Source: Paramecium sonneborni (lineage: Eukaryota; Ciliophora; Oligohymenophorea; Peniculida; Parameciidae). From it: a stretch of DNA of 64,000 nucleotides. Both the position numbers and the translations under genes were made by a program. Each line of letters opens with the position of its first letter. The first letter of the stretch is position 1. The stretch lies in NCBI GenBank assembly GCA_905182985.1, contig CAJJDN010000039.1, positions 248,001 to 312,000 of the forward strand. The letters run 5' to 3'. Shown here piece by piece: positions 10,551 through 22,433 of this stretch. The notes beneath the pieces were generated by a model. The model worked only from the letters and a program-made list of their open reading frames with translations, was not told the origin of the DNA and did not search any database.

Positions 10551-13427
10551 ATGTTTAATATGTTCAAAAAGAAAGAGCAATCATAATAATAAACAGCATC
10601 CCCTCCATCCCCACCACCTACATCAACTATTTAATAGTAATAATAAGTTGTATAATAACCTCCTAATATTCCTATTCAATAACCAGCCCAAAAAGGATCA
10701 ATGTTCAAAGGAAGTCTTAAGGTAAAGGCACAACCTCCTTTAACCCAAGAAGTTTAATAATAACAGCCGTTACCTCAAACATATCAGTCTTAGTTAGTTT
10801 AATCTTAATCCAATTCAGACGTTCTATCCCCTGAAAGTGATGCTTATAAATAGTAATATAATTAAGTGGAAACATCAATCATTTAAGAAGAATCAAATAT
10901 CGAACAAAAAATTGAAGTCAAAATCAATGTTGACGAAATCAAAAAGAAACCAACAGGCTTTGGTTTCTTAAAAAAAAAATAACCTGAACAACCACCTCCT
11001 ACAGATGAATCATTATAAGAATAGGTAGAAAGCTAAATGATTTATGGAATATAAGTTAAATAAAATTAAGTACAAGACGCCAATAATTTATAGGAATAAA
11101 TATAAGAATAGTCTTTATAATCAAATTACTCTCCAATTTAAAATAAAGATCATAGTTTTAATGATGATTAAAATAAATAACTTTAGAAATAAATTGAATA
11201 AAATGAAAAAGAAATCGAATAATAATAATTATTATAATAATAACAATTATAATTATAATAATAATAATAACAACAACAACAATAATAATATCAATAATCT
11301 AAATTATAATATCAATAGTAATAATAGCAGGAATAAAAATTATTTTAATCTAATTCACCACTAAAGAATAATTTTATAAATAAAAGCTAAAATAATTCAA
11401 ACTCCATGAATTCTCAACTTGATAATTCTTATGTGAAACAACATTAAATGATTATGGATGAATTGGAATATTTCTAGAGTGAAGTTAATAAAAAGAAAGC
11501 TCAAATTTACATTGCTCAATAAGAAATAGAAAAGCGCATTCTTTGTTATTAATAAAAATTATAAGATTGTAACAGCCGTCTTACTCAACTCTCTATAGAG
11601 TAACAAGTTTGTGTATAATAAGAATAGTTTGAAAGAGCAGAAGAAATAGAATAATGTTTAAAATAAATTTAGGAAAAAATTACACAAATAGATAACATAA
11701 TTAAATAAGAAGAATAATAATACACTAAGTTATAGGATGAAAAAGAAAATTTAAGAGGAGAAGAATATCCTTTTTATTAAGAAACCGAATAAAGACTTGA
11801 AGAAATTGAACGATTACATATCAAATATAGTGATTAATATAGATTTGAAGGATAGAATTAAATTAAGAAATTATAATAACATATAGAAGAAGAGAATGAA
11901 AGAGTTAAAATCTAATAAATACATACTGAAATTGATAGTAAACATTTGGATGAAGAGGAATAACATCTAAATTAAATAATGGATAATTAAACTAAAGAAT
12001 ATAGAATTGAATAGGATCAATTAATTAGTAAAAAGTCAAATTTAGAATAAGAAATAGCTGAATTGCAATAGTTATTAAATCAAAAAAAAAATGAATTATT
12101 AAAAGTAAATGTTGATTTGAATTCAACTAAAGAGAAAATCTAATAGGTCTAATAAAAATTTAATCTATAACTAGCAAAAGTCTAAAATAAAAGGACAAAA
12201 CTTAATGATGAGCTGAATAGTTTAGCAACTGAAAGAGCTTAAATTGAAGCTCTTGAAGGAGATAATCTTAGAAAATAAAACGAATATAAGAATAAACTTG
12301 AATATTTGGCTTAATAATTGGAATCGATAAAAGAGAAAAGAAATGAGCTTATTAGAAAAGCAAATCAAGTTCCTGAGTAATGTTAATAAGAATTGGACGT
12401 AACATTCAAATATTAAGAGGCTAAGAAAGCTAGTCTAGAAGCATTAAGAGAATTAGCATAAGTATAAAGGTAAATTGATGAATTAAATTACAAGAGGAAT
12501 ATGGGACAATCTTAATTACATGAAATTCTCAATAAAAAAAGTGAGCTTTAAAAAAAACTACCTAAAATGATTGATGACAAAGCATAGTTAGTATAGAATA
12601 AAAATTTTAAAGGTGCTGCTTAAATTAATGAATAAATAAAAGAGGTATAAAGACAGATTTCTTAATATGAAGAGAAAATTTCTGAAAATCAAAATTTAGA
12701 AACCTAAATTCTTAAAGAAATAGATGAAATAGAAGATTCTTTCTTAACTAAACAACATCAATATTAACAATTATAATAAAATACAGAAATATGTAGATAT
12801 TTTGTATTAGAATTGAAGTTGTAAGAAATTTAATAAATTGATTACTTTGGTTTATCTCAATTAACCTCAGATGTATTATTATAGATATATTTAATTTTAG
12901 ATGAAGAATGAATTAGAGCAATTATTTAATAAATATTAGGATTTAATTTATGCAAATCGTAAAATATCCACTGATAATGTAGATTAGATTTAAGATCATT
13001 AATAAGAAGCTGATATTTAAGTTATTTAACAAGAATATTAATAAGACAATTCCTTAGAAACAGGTTAACAATTAAATAATCAAATTGAAGAACAGCAAAT
13101 TGAATAAAATTATGATTTAGTTCAACATTAATAGCAATAACATAAAGAAGATGAGATTGAAATGAGTGAAGAATAAAAATAAATTTATATAGAAGAACAG
13201 AAATAATTATATTAAGAAATTTAATAATAGATGAAGTAATTAGAAGACTAAGTATAAGATTATGCTTAAGTAATTCATTTTATTAATTTAAGAAAGAGCA
13301 ATATGAGGAAGCTGACTAGATTTAATAGGAAGTAGATAGATTGACAAATTAAGCAAATGCAATTCAACTAGAACTTAAATAGAAATTCAATATTGATAGT
13401 TTAATTGCAGAAGAAGAATAGAATTGA
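10551..13427 (+). CDS. Large Q/N-rich coiled-coil protein, 941 residues
   Basis: Starts MFNMFKKKEQSQQQTASPP. Residues 1-200 are Pro/Gln rich and disordered, residues ~215-260 are nearly pure glutamine encoded by mixed TAA, TAG and CAA, and from ~300 to the end the protein is one long coiled coil full of heptad-like Glu/Lys/Leu/Gln. Two introns restore the frame: 12873-12900 (28 nt) and 13270-13292 (23 nt), giving 942 codons including TGA at 13425-13427. The length and layout suggest a structural or tethering protein of the cortex, basal body or endomembranes, but I see no motif that names it. Read with the standard code, this gene would break into dozens of fragments. Confidence 0.8.
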
Positions 13428-13521
13428 TGTGTTTTTTAATATTTATTATTGATTAATATCAAAAACGGAGAATAAACTAATTGATGAATCTATATAAATG
13501 GTAATTTATATTAATAGATGT

Positions 13522-13546
13522 TCAAATAAGCTCAAATAGATCTGTC

Positions 13547-13630
<84 letters not shown>

Positions 13631-15719
13631 GAAGGTTCATCAAAATTTAAAAGATCAACATCTTATAATTATTATTATTATGATTATTATTATAATTCTT
13701 TTTTATTATTTTGATTATTTTCATCTTGTTAGTCTTATGCTTATGTATCTGGTTTTTCTTCTCCTTTATAAATTTTAACATTCTATTAATTGCTATAGAA
13801 TGAATATGATTAAATACTTGATTTTAATTTTAATGTTCTTGTATAATTAATGGGGTAATTTATGAAATAGATTGCTGATACTTCCCATATTTTCCAAAGC
13901 TACAACTAAATCTTAGGTTTCCCATAAGCGTAGATCCTTTGAAAAATTTGAGAAGGTTCCACTATTAAAGCAAACTAAGTTCTTAACAACTTCAGGATCT
14001 GTTGATAATAATCTCCAATAAATATAAGTTCTATCTCTCACATCTGGATTAAATGAATCTTTAGCAGAAGTGATCAATTATTAAATTAGAGTTGCACATT
14101 ATGATGGATATTTAAGATATAACTAAACTGCTGAAGTGAGTAATTAAAGTTAAACTAATCTATCTTCCATTTAAAAATTATCTACATATTCTTTCATTTT
14201 TTCAACTGATTTAGGAATGAATTCTCCAAATTCTCCTAAAATCCAGGCACATGCACTCTATTTATAAATAATTATAAATTACTTTTGATTCTGGTTCATT
14301 TGCATAATCAACAATAGAATAAATGATTTTTAAACTCTCATCATGCTTATACATTTATTTATTCTTTTTATAAATAAGTTACATTTATATAAGTAATTCT
14401 TAAACAGGTTCTGTAGGTTATTAGATATTTTTAGCCAATTCAACCAAAATAGAAACAGCTCTAAAATTTTATAGAATAAATTTACTTATCTAAAGCTTTG
14501 TCATAAGTGATTGCAATTTTTCCAATTGATTTAATAGTCTTTCTAACAAAATGAGGATCAGCTTCATTTAAATAAATGAGAAGTTCATTAAGAACCTGTC
14601 CAAAGTTTTTAGAATCACAAATTCTAACCATAATATCTAATTTTTCATATTTGATATAATAGGGTTCATTAATGGAACAGAAAAAGACTTTAACATCATT
14701 TTCAAATAGAATTGGGAATTTTTGTAAAATCAAAGATATATTTCTTAAGATAGTATATTAAACTTCAGGTTAATTCCAAGATAATAAAGAAATTAAAGAT
14801 GGTGCCACTTTCTTACATAGATTTTTAACTAATTCTCCATTATCCAAAAAATCCAAATATTTAAGTATTACTTTGACAGCACAGAATGTTACTGTTGGAT
14901 TAATATGACTAAGTCTTGGAAGTGTTCTTTCTATAATAATTTCAGCTTATTTTGAATCCTAAGGATTGTAAGTAGCTAAATAATCCAAAATAAATATTTA
15001 TCCCCATTCTATACATTCATCAACAGCTAACAATAACTTTTAGATGATCTTCTGATTTAAATTGATAAGCTATTTACCACTAACTACCTCAATTTCTCTC
15101 ATTGATTAAATCAAATTAGCCAATACCAAAGCATTAGATTCCTTCTCTAATAATTTCTGCAATAATTCTAATAGTGCAGGACATATTTCAGGTGACACTT
15201 CATATACCTAATGTGATCATTTTTTTAATACTTTTGGAACACATAAAACAGCAGTTTTACGAACATATGGATCATCATCTTATATGCAATCTTTTAAAGG
15301 CTCAATTAAATATTCATTAAGTTTTGGTACTCTCAAACATCCAAAAGTTCTTATAGCAAGTGCTCTTACTAAAGGATTTTCTGATTTTCTCACATCTTTT
15401 CTAAAATTTTATATCACCATAATGGCATCGTCAGGCTTTTATCTGGAATAATTAACAATGTATAAATATATCTACCTAATAATCATAGATAATTACAAGC
15501 TTTTTCATCTCTATATCATTAAATTCTAAACATTTTATAACAGATTGAAATAAATCTGATACGTCTTTACCTACTGTCATATAAGCAATCACTTTCTTTA
15601 CAGCCTATACTATTTACAGTAATCCTTACTTCTTTCTTCTTCTCAAAATTCAAATCATTTAAATCTGCATAAAGCTCTTACAATTCTCCACGCTATGGAT
15701 TATTTCCAAAATAAGCCAT
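13522..15719 (-). CDS. Beta-adaptin of a clathrin adaptor complex (AP), without appendage
   Basis: 682 residues after removing six introns of 24-25 nt. The trunk is clearly AP-beta: YFGNNPQRGELQELYADLN at the N-terminus, [60 protein letters not shown] and [11 protein letters not shown]. It ends with a short hinge containing a glutamine tract, a clathrin-box-like LLNFDEPS, 27 uninterrupted asparagines and the tail KTDLFELI. Normal beta1/beta2 subunits go on for about 240 more residues as an ear domain; here a TGA at 13522-13524 stops the protein. It would form the large beta chain of AP-1, AP-2 or AP-4; which one is not decidable. Its start is 39 bp from the sirtuin stop. Confidence 0.9.
13549..13629 (+). 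repeat. (ATT)27 microsatellite, coding for poly-asparagine
   Basis: Twenty-seven perfect ATT units. On the minus strand they are read as AAT, giving 27 Asn in a row near the C-terminus of beta-adaptin. Pure single-codon runs like this are prone to slippage, so length may vary between strains or cells. Confidence 0.95.
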
Positions 15720-15758
15720 TTAAATATTAAAAAATAATATATTAAAACTTAATAAAAG

Positions 15759-16550
15759 TCATGCTACTAATTCTTTAATGCCTTCTAATCCACCTTTTTT
15801 AATACTAAAATATCTATCATCATTAGGAATATCATCTTCTGTTGGATTTATTCTTATCATTATAGATTATTTTATTTTATCAAGAATTCTATCACCTAAA
15901 TTCCTAATACTTGGAATTGAAGTTCCTGCACCAATCTCTATTACACATACCTTCTTATATTTTTATTTCTCTAAAAATCCAAAAAATCTTGATTCTTATT
16001 ATTCATAAATAGTAGAGATCCAATCCCAATCACCAAACATCAAAATATTTGGTCTTAATAAATTTTTGCATTCACATTATGGTAATGGATCAGCTGCTCT
16101 AAATTTCTCTAAATCTATTGATAAATTTTAGAACTTTTCAGCATCATATAATTTATCGCAAGGAGTACATTAGAATTTATGAATAGATCCATGAATTTCA
16201 TAGACATTATTACTTTCGAAACCAGCTTTCTAAAATTGTCCATCCACATTACTTGTTACTACAAAGTAATCTTTATTTAAACACATTTTTTTAAGTATCT
16301 AAAATCCTTCATGTGGAATTGTATTTTGATACATATGTAATCGATGTCCATAAAATCCCCAAAATAAATTTGGATTTTATACCATAAATTATGGATTAGC
16401 ACAATCAGTAAATCCAAATTTATTTTCAAAAGGTCTGTAAACTTTCCAAAATCCATTATTTCCTCTAAAATCAGGCAGGCCCGAATCAACCCCCATTCCT
16501 GCTCCAGCTGTGATTATAAATGCTTAACACTCTTTGATATATTTTTACAT
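15759..16550 (-). CDS. Sirtuin-family NAD-dependent deacylase
   Basis: Intronless, 263 residues. It has the sirtuin NAD-binding signature AGAGMGVDSGLPDFRG near residues 14-30, then VTSNVDGQFQKAGF (equivalent to the TQNIDGLH region), EIHGSIHKFQC, a partial zinc site (CTPCD and CEC) and LRPNILMFGDWDW. The catalytic-base histidine is present in the EIHGS motif. The usual NID is NVD and the GAGIS motif is GAGMG, both tolerated in divergent members. Sirtuins remove acyl groups from lysines using NAD+. The start chosen (MQKYIKECQAFIITAGAG) gives a short N-terminus, so a further upstream exon is possible. It sits between beta-adaptin and a decayed locus, on the same strand as beta-adaptin. Confidence 0.85.
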
Positions 16551-16848
16551 TTATAAAATTATTGGAATTAAAAAAATTTTAGAATTAATTTCATTTCATA
16601 AGATATTTGTTTTAAGAATAAGTTTGTTTATTTTCAAATTAAAATATTCTCATTGTAAGGAACAACTTGCTATCTCAAAACATAGAATCTGGATGTGGAT
16701 TGATAGATTGACTGCTTGTAGTTTAGGAAATTTTTAATAGGAAATAATTAAAAGTACCTTCCAATTTTAATAATTCTTTTAATTCCATTTAAATTGATGT
16801 GTTGAAAGAGATTAATTCTAAGATTAAAATGAAATTGGATTGGAGGAG

Positions 16849-17550
16849 TTAGAAAAATTTTGAGAAATAAATAATAAAGATATCAAAATAATATTTAAAA
16901 ATAAAATATTTGTTTGTAGAGAGTTGAGAAGAGAACTCAGAAAGGTTAATATTTATATATTTACAAATACTACAAAAGTACCTAATCCATTTGGTTATGA
17001 TGATGATGATATTGGACATGAAAATGAAGATCATGTCCATTATCATGAAATAAAACATATAGGTAGTAGACCAAAAGTTGAATATCATACAATAACTACA
17101 TTTTGAAATCACAAAAATTTATATACTTATTTTGAATGTCATAAAAATAAATGAATAAATAGAAGATCTGGATATATTTATTACACAGATGTAGATTATA
17201 ATGAGTCTCATGACATGAACTTTAAAAACTTCAATAACGTTTGTATATTTAAGAATGCTTGTTATCATTATAAAGGGGGATAAGTTTTAAATATCAAAGT
17301 ATCCAGATGAAGATCATTGGAGAAACACTCATCCACCACCTTTGAATTTTCAGATAGTGAATTCCAATTTTAATAGAATATTAGGATACTAATGATACAG
17401 AACCTTATTAAGATTATCATTCATCAAGTGGAAGATTTTTGATAGACATATGTCAAATACAAGATTTATGGTTTGATATTAAATATGGAAAAAAAAATAA
17501 TTTATAAATGGTCAGGATGCAATTAACTTTTAATAAATATTTGAAATTAT
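16849..17550 (+). pseudogene. Decayed coding locus
   Basis: Several stretches look protein-coding on the plus strand in different frames: VPNPFGYDDDDIGHENEDHV near 16980-17045, a Tyr/Asn-rich piece near 17170-17290, and YPDEDHWRNTHPPPLNFQ near 17300-17355. They are separated by in-frame TGA codons and by frame changes without GT...AG introns. The first stretch is loosely like the region before the kinase domain of DYRK kinases, but this is too weak to name. The likeliest reading is a pseudogene; unrecognised introns or sequencing errors are the alternatives. A 67-codon frame upstream (16534-16737) is probably unrelated noise. Confidence 0.3.
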
Positions 17551-17599
17551 AAATAATTATTATACAATTATATAGCTATTTGTATTATTAATATTAAAT

Positions 17600-18432
17600 T
17601 CATTCAAAAGAAGTGGCTTCTTTCTTTTTTGTTAATTACATTCCCTTTTTTGGAGCTGATTTCACATTCAATTTTTATTAAACTTAGGATTGAGTACTTA
17701 AATTTTCATTTAATACTTCAGGTTTAGGTACTGGATTTACCTTTTCTAAATTCACTTACAATAATCATACCTTCATTCTATGGTAATTTGAACGCATTAT
17801 CAATAGCTTTAGATTACTTTTGACTTTTCTTCTATGCCAATTCTTCTTATCTTTTCCTTTCCATTTCCATTTAATGTTTTTTAGCTTATTCTTTTGCTTC
17901 ATTTTCCTAAATTAATTTTATATTCCATTACTCTTGCTTTTGTTAACATCAAATGAATCTTTTCTTCAGAACTTTCCATCTCTAAAGCTGTCTACACTTA
18001 ACTTGTCGTTGTACTCTCTCTCAATCCTGCTGATATAATATCATCTATTGCTAAAAGTATTTCAAAACTATTCTTTTTTATAGACTCTTCACTAACTAAT
18101 CTTCAGTATCTATCATACCTTATTAACAGATATCAGAAAGAACATTCTTCAAAATTCTTAATACTTCTAAATCCTCTATTATATTGCTATTTTTTGATGT
18201 AATCAAAACTATATAAATATTATCTATTGGTGTATATATGTATCTTAAATTCTCATGGTCAATAAATGTATGCTATTAAGTTGGCGAAATCAATTTTGGA
18301 AAATTGCGAACTTACTAATTATTTAACTAAAATTTGTACTTCTTTCAATTCATTTGTTGTAATTCCTTAGAATTATCTTCCAATATACAGAATTCCATTT
18401 TTATCACATATTGCAGCTGAGATAATTACCAT
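17600..18432 (-). CDS. ARCN1: Delta-COP (coatomer delta) N-terminal longin and linker region, lacking the mu-homology domain
   Basis: 238 residues after removing introns of 43, 23, 25 and 25 nt, which leave exactly 239 codons. It begins MVIISAAICDKNGILYIGRQF, the longin start of delta-COP, followed by TFIDHENLRYIYTPIDNIYI, LITSKNSNIIEDLEVL and ILLAIDDIISAGLRES. The charged linker ends in KKGMQLTKKKEATSFE, a stretch that in full-length delta-COP lies before the C-terminal mu-homology domain. Here TGA follows directly, so about half the usual ~510 residues are absent and no GT donor is available at this point. Delta-COP is part of the COPI coat for Golgi-to-ER transport. It could be a real short paralogue or a truncated gene. 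Confidence 0.85.
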
Positions 18433-18934
18433 CTTACGTGTATTAATTAAAATTATTATATCAAATTTATTTTATTTATTATTCTTGGTTATTCTTCTTA
18501 CTCAAACAAATAAAGAATTCTTATTTATTAATCTACATTTAGAATTCCAATAATAAAATTTAAAGAATTTCATGTATATTTAAAAATTATTGATCAGTTT
18601 TTAAAATAGATAATCATTCTTGTCCTATTGAAAAATATAAATTAGTTTAATCCACTATTCTTGAATAAATATTTCTTTTTTCATTCAATTAATTTTATTA
18701 AAGTGTTTATAATAAAATAATTATAATTGTAAACATAAAAACATAAAATTGAATATTTCATATGATGTTAATGAGTTAACTTATGTTTTTTATTAAATTT
18801 GTATTAATAAATAAATGAACTCCTATAATAAATATAGATTGGTAGTCCTGTCTGTTTGAAAAGGAACAAATGTGAGATTATATTAATGTATAAAAACGGT
18901 ATTTAAATAAATATTTTAATTATTGAACAAAAGA
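18433..18934. other. Intergenic, no gene seen
   Basis: AT-rich spacer between divergent delta-COP and the trichocyst matrix protein gene. No convincing coding frame, RNA or repeat is seen. Promoters of both genes must lie here. Confidence 0.5.
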
Positions 18935-20187
18935 ATGAAAGGTATATCAGGAGTATTAGTAATTCTGCTTTTAAGTCAGAGTGTTTTATGTAGCCCAAAG
19001 AAGATCAATACAGATTTTTTGAATTTACTTAGTTCTAAAACAAATGTAATGAGTTCTTAGGATGCTATCCAATCAGTGCTTATATTGTTAGAAGATCTTT
19101 AAGGAGCAAATGTAGAAGCTTAAGATAAAGCTGATCTTACATTTTAAAGATTTGAATAAGCCATATTGTAAGACATCAATGAGTTCTCTGGAATAGTGAA
19201 TGTAAATTCAAAGAGTGCAGCTGCAGCTCAATAAGATTTGGAAGCTGTCGAGTAATTGTTTATAATTCAACTTAAAGTCTTAAAATCCAATAAACAACAG
19301 ACTACTTGAATTGGAATAACAAAAGATACAAGGCAAACGAAGTTAAACTTGAAAACTTAGCTGAATAAAGATGTGAAGCCAATGCATTATTCATTGATAC
19401 ATTGAGAGAATACAAGAATGCACTTTCTGTCCTTGATTGGGTCAGAAGTGATGCTCAAAACAAATAAAGTACTTTAATAGAGAAGAGTCATATTGGAGAT
19501 TATGCAGAGAAATTAAGCAAATATGCTAATCTATTTGAAGAATAAGCTGTCTCAGATTTTGTTAAATTAGGTGAAGAACAAACTTCATTTGCTTAAACAA
19601 GTAAAACTATCATAGTAGCTAATTAATTTAGGATAACATGGTAATGGTGAATAAATAGCTTCATTAGTAGAAAAAGATGTTGTAGCAATTATTTAATAAT
19701 TAATTGAAAAATTAAGAGAAACTATCAAAAGTCTTGAAGAATAAGAAATTCAATCTGCCAATGATTTTGCTGATTTTAAGACTAATTTATTAGCAGAATA
19801 AGAATCTCTCAAATAAGAATATGATGCTAAAGCAAAATTTTTGAATTCCTTATAAAATGATAAAGAACTAGCATCAGATATCTTAACTAAAAAGAAAGAA
19901 CTATAAGATTAAAGTATGAGAATCTTAAGTTTAACTTAAGGTATATTGAACTTTTAATTAATTTAGAGGAATATAACTATAAAAAGAAATTATATAACTC
20001 TGAAAAAACAAAAAGACATGAAGAAAATTAGTTATTAGAAGAATCACTTCTAATCTATAGAGAAAAGATTGCTACTGTTAATGAATACTTGAAAAAGAGA
20101 GTCAACGAGTATGTTGGAGAATCTTTAATCGAAGAACATGCTGTTAGCAATCAAGCTCCAGTTCAAAATAGAAAAGGAAAATAATGA
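18935..20187 (+). CDS. Trichocyst matrix protein (TMP) family, 389 residues
   Basis: Starts MKGISGVLVILLLSQSVLCSP, a classic signal peptide with a likely cleavage after Cys-Ser. The mature part is Gln/Ala/Glu/Lys rich, with long amphipathic helices and conserved aromatic and Cys spots (CEANALFIDTLREY, LSVLDWVRSDAQN), as in the small acidic TMPs that crystallise inside Paramecium trichocysts. TMPs are made as precursors, cleaved in the secretory pathway and packed into the extrusive core. Introns: 19232-19257 (26 nt), 19601-19631 (31 nt) and a 26-nt intron near 19941; removing them leaves 390 codons. The 3' two thirds recur at 20684-21523 through an assembly overlap. Confidence 0.85.
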
Positions 20188-20666
20188 TAAAAAAACACAC
20201 ATTAAAATTATAATTATTCTAAAAGTTGCATTTTTAATTTAATATAATTTTTTTTAGTCTTAAATAAATGAAAAATTAATCATTCCAAACTTATTCTAAT
20301 GCTACAATGTCTTTGGTGCTGATCTGTTCATCTATTTTTATTCGATCAGACTCAAATCATCTTTTCATTATTTTAAGACATTGATTTTACAATCAAATTT
20401 ATATCTTAATTCTTTATATTGAACTTTTCTAGAAGCCTTTATGATATATTACTGTTTTATTTTATATTACTGCCTAATAATCTTTATTGAATATTTTTTC
20501 TTGTTAAACAATCAATTTTTTTATCTTATTTGAATATTGATTAATTAATATTCGCTCTTCACATGATTATAATTCATCTCACCCTATGTTTATTTATTTA
20601 AAATGAATTATTTTAGAATATTTTAAGTTAATCAATTTTTAATCTTAGATTTAAATACTAAAGTAT
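20188..20666. other. Spacer downstream of the TMP gene
   Basis: AT-rich 3' flank without a coding frame, repeated at 21524-22002. No RNA gene or terminator-like structure is evident. Confidence 0.5.
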
Positions 20667-20683
20667 NNNNNNNNNNNNNNNNN

Positions 20684-21523
20684 CTTGAAAACTTAGCTGA
20701 ATAAAGATGTGAAGCCAATGCATTATTCATTGATACATTGAGAGAATACAAGAATGCACTTTCTGTCCTTGATTGGGTCAGAAGTGATGCTCAAAACAAA
20801 TAAAGTACTTTAATAGAGAAGAGTCATATTGGAGATTATGCAGAGAAATTAAGCAAATATGCTAATCTATTTGAAGAATAAGCTGTCTCAGATTTTGTTA
20901 AATTAGGTGAAGAACAAACTTCATTTGCTTAAACAAGTAAAACCATAATAGTAGCTAATTAATTTAGGATAACATGGTAATGGTGAATAAATAGCTTCAT
21001 TAGTAGAAAAAGATGTTGTAGCAATTATTTAATAATTAATTGAAAAATTAAGAGAAACTATCAAAAGTCTTGAAGAATAAGAAATTCAATCTGCCAATGA
21101 TTTTGCTGATTTTAAGACTAATTTATTAGCAGAATAAGAATCTCTCAAATAAGAATATGATGCTAAAGCAAAATTTTTGAATTCCTTATAAAATGATAAA
21201 GAACTAGCATCAGATATCTTAACTAAAAAGAAAGAACTATAAGATTAAAGTATGAGAATCTTAAGTTTAACTTAAGGTATATTGAACTTTTAATTAATTT
21301 AGAGGAATATAACTATAAAAAGAAATTATATAACTCTGAAAAAACAAAAAGACATGAAGAAAATTAGTTATTAGAAGAATCACTTCTAATCTATAGAGAA
21401 AAGATTGCTACTGTTAATGAATACTTGAAAAAGAGAGTCAACGAGTATGTTGGAGAATCTTTAATCGAAGAACATGCTGTTAGCAATCAAGCTCCAGTTC
21501 AAAATAGAAAAGGAAAATAATGA
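20684..21523 (+). CDS. 3' part of the trichocyst matrix protein gene (assembly copy 2)
   Basis: Same coding sequence as 19348-20187 and lacking the signal peptide because the contig starts here. It is not a separate gene. Confidence 0.85.
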
Positions 21524-22002
21524 TAAAAAAACACACATTAAAATTATAATTATTCTAAAAGTTGCATTTTTAATTTAATATAATTTTTTTTAGTCTTAAA
21601 TAAATGAAAAATTAATCATTCCAAACTTATTCTAATGCTACAATGTCTTTGGTGCTGATCTGTTCATCTATTTTTATTCGATCAGACTCAAATCATCTTT
21701 TCATTATTTTAAGACATTGATTTTACAATCAAATTTATATCTTAATTCTTTATATTGAACTTTTCTAGAAGCCTTTATGATATATTACTGTTTTATTTTA
21801 TATTACTGCCTAATAATCTTTATTGAATATTTTTTCTTGTTAAACAATCAATTTTTTTATCTTATTTGAATATTGATTAATTAATATTCGCTCTTCACAT
21901 GATTATAATTCATCTCACCCTATGTTTATTTATTTAAAATGAATTATTTTAGAATATTTTAAGTTAATCAATTTTTAATCTTAGATTTAAATACTAAAGT
22001 AT

Positions 22003-22433
22003 CACATAATAGTTATTCAAATATATTAAAGTATTCTTTAAAATTATCTTTTGCGCAGTAAATTTTTTCTACCTTAGAGAAATGAAATTCAAACATAAGA
22101 ATCAAAAGTTATTGATAAAAATAAATCCTATTATGATTTTTCTGTTCCTCTCAAGTTTTTATTATATTTAATTTATCATATAATAATTTTAATTTTCTTT
22201 GTATTCAATTATTAAACAAATGAAATATTTACTACATTAATGCAAAAATATAATGCGTTAAATAGTTCTCCCTGCTCATCAAATAGATTAAATTTCTTTA
22301 TTAATTTATTAATCTTCATTTTCTTGATTTTATTTTTTTGATTTTCTTTAAACCTACTCCAATTTTTAATCATTTTCAATATAGATCAATTAATGTGTAT
22401 ATAAATATTATTGTACTATGTTTATTAATGATA
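22003..22433. other. Intergenic, no gene seen
   Basis: AT-rich sequence between the TMP 3' flank and the uS8 stop codon. Short frames only; nothing supported. Confidence 0.5.

Larger units (their letters stand above)
8430..10954 (+). repeat. Direct 1,262-bp duplication around a single N (assembly overlap 2)
   Basis: Bases 8430-9691 recur at 9693-10954 (offset 1,263); base 9692 is N. The repeat edges coincide with the N, so this is an unmerged contig overlap. It contains most of the minus-strand multi-exon gene and the 5' end of the coiled-coil gene. Confidence 0.95.
19348..22002 (+). repeat. Direct 1,319-bp duplication around 17 N (assembly overlap 3)
   Basis: Bases 19348-20666 recur at 20684-22002; 20667-20683 are N. 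I find only two differences: T19608 against C20944, and C19611 against A20947, both inside the second TMP intron. The near identity and the N boundary indicate an unmerged overlap of two contigs, possibly from two alleles or reads of different quality. Confidence 0.95.

Noticed and set aside
11044..11364. A 106-codon standard-code frame rich in asparagine
   Set aside because: It is the out-of-frame shadow of the poly-glutamine region of the coiled-coil gene; under the ciliate code the real frame here is glutamine-rich.
14482..16489. Several short frames (for example 14482-14733, 15778-16008, 16277-16489) as separate small genes
   Set aside because: The first is simply part of beta-adaptin; the other two lie antisense or out of frame inside the sirtuin gene.
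16534..16737. A 67-codon plus-strand frame
   Set aside because: It overlaps the 5' region of the sirtuin gene on the other strand and has no recognisable features.
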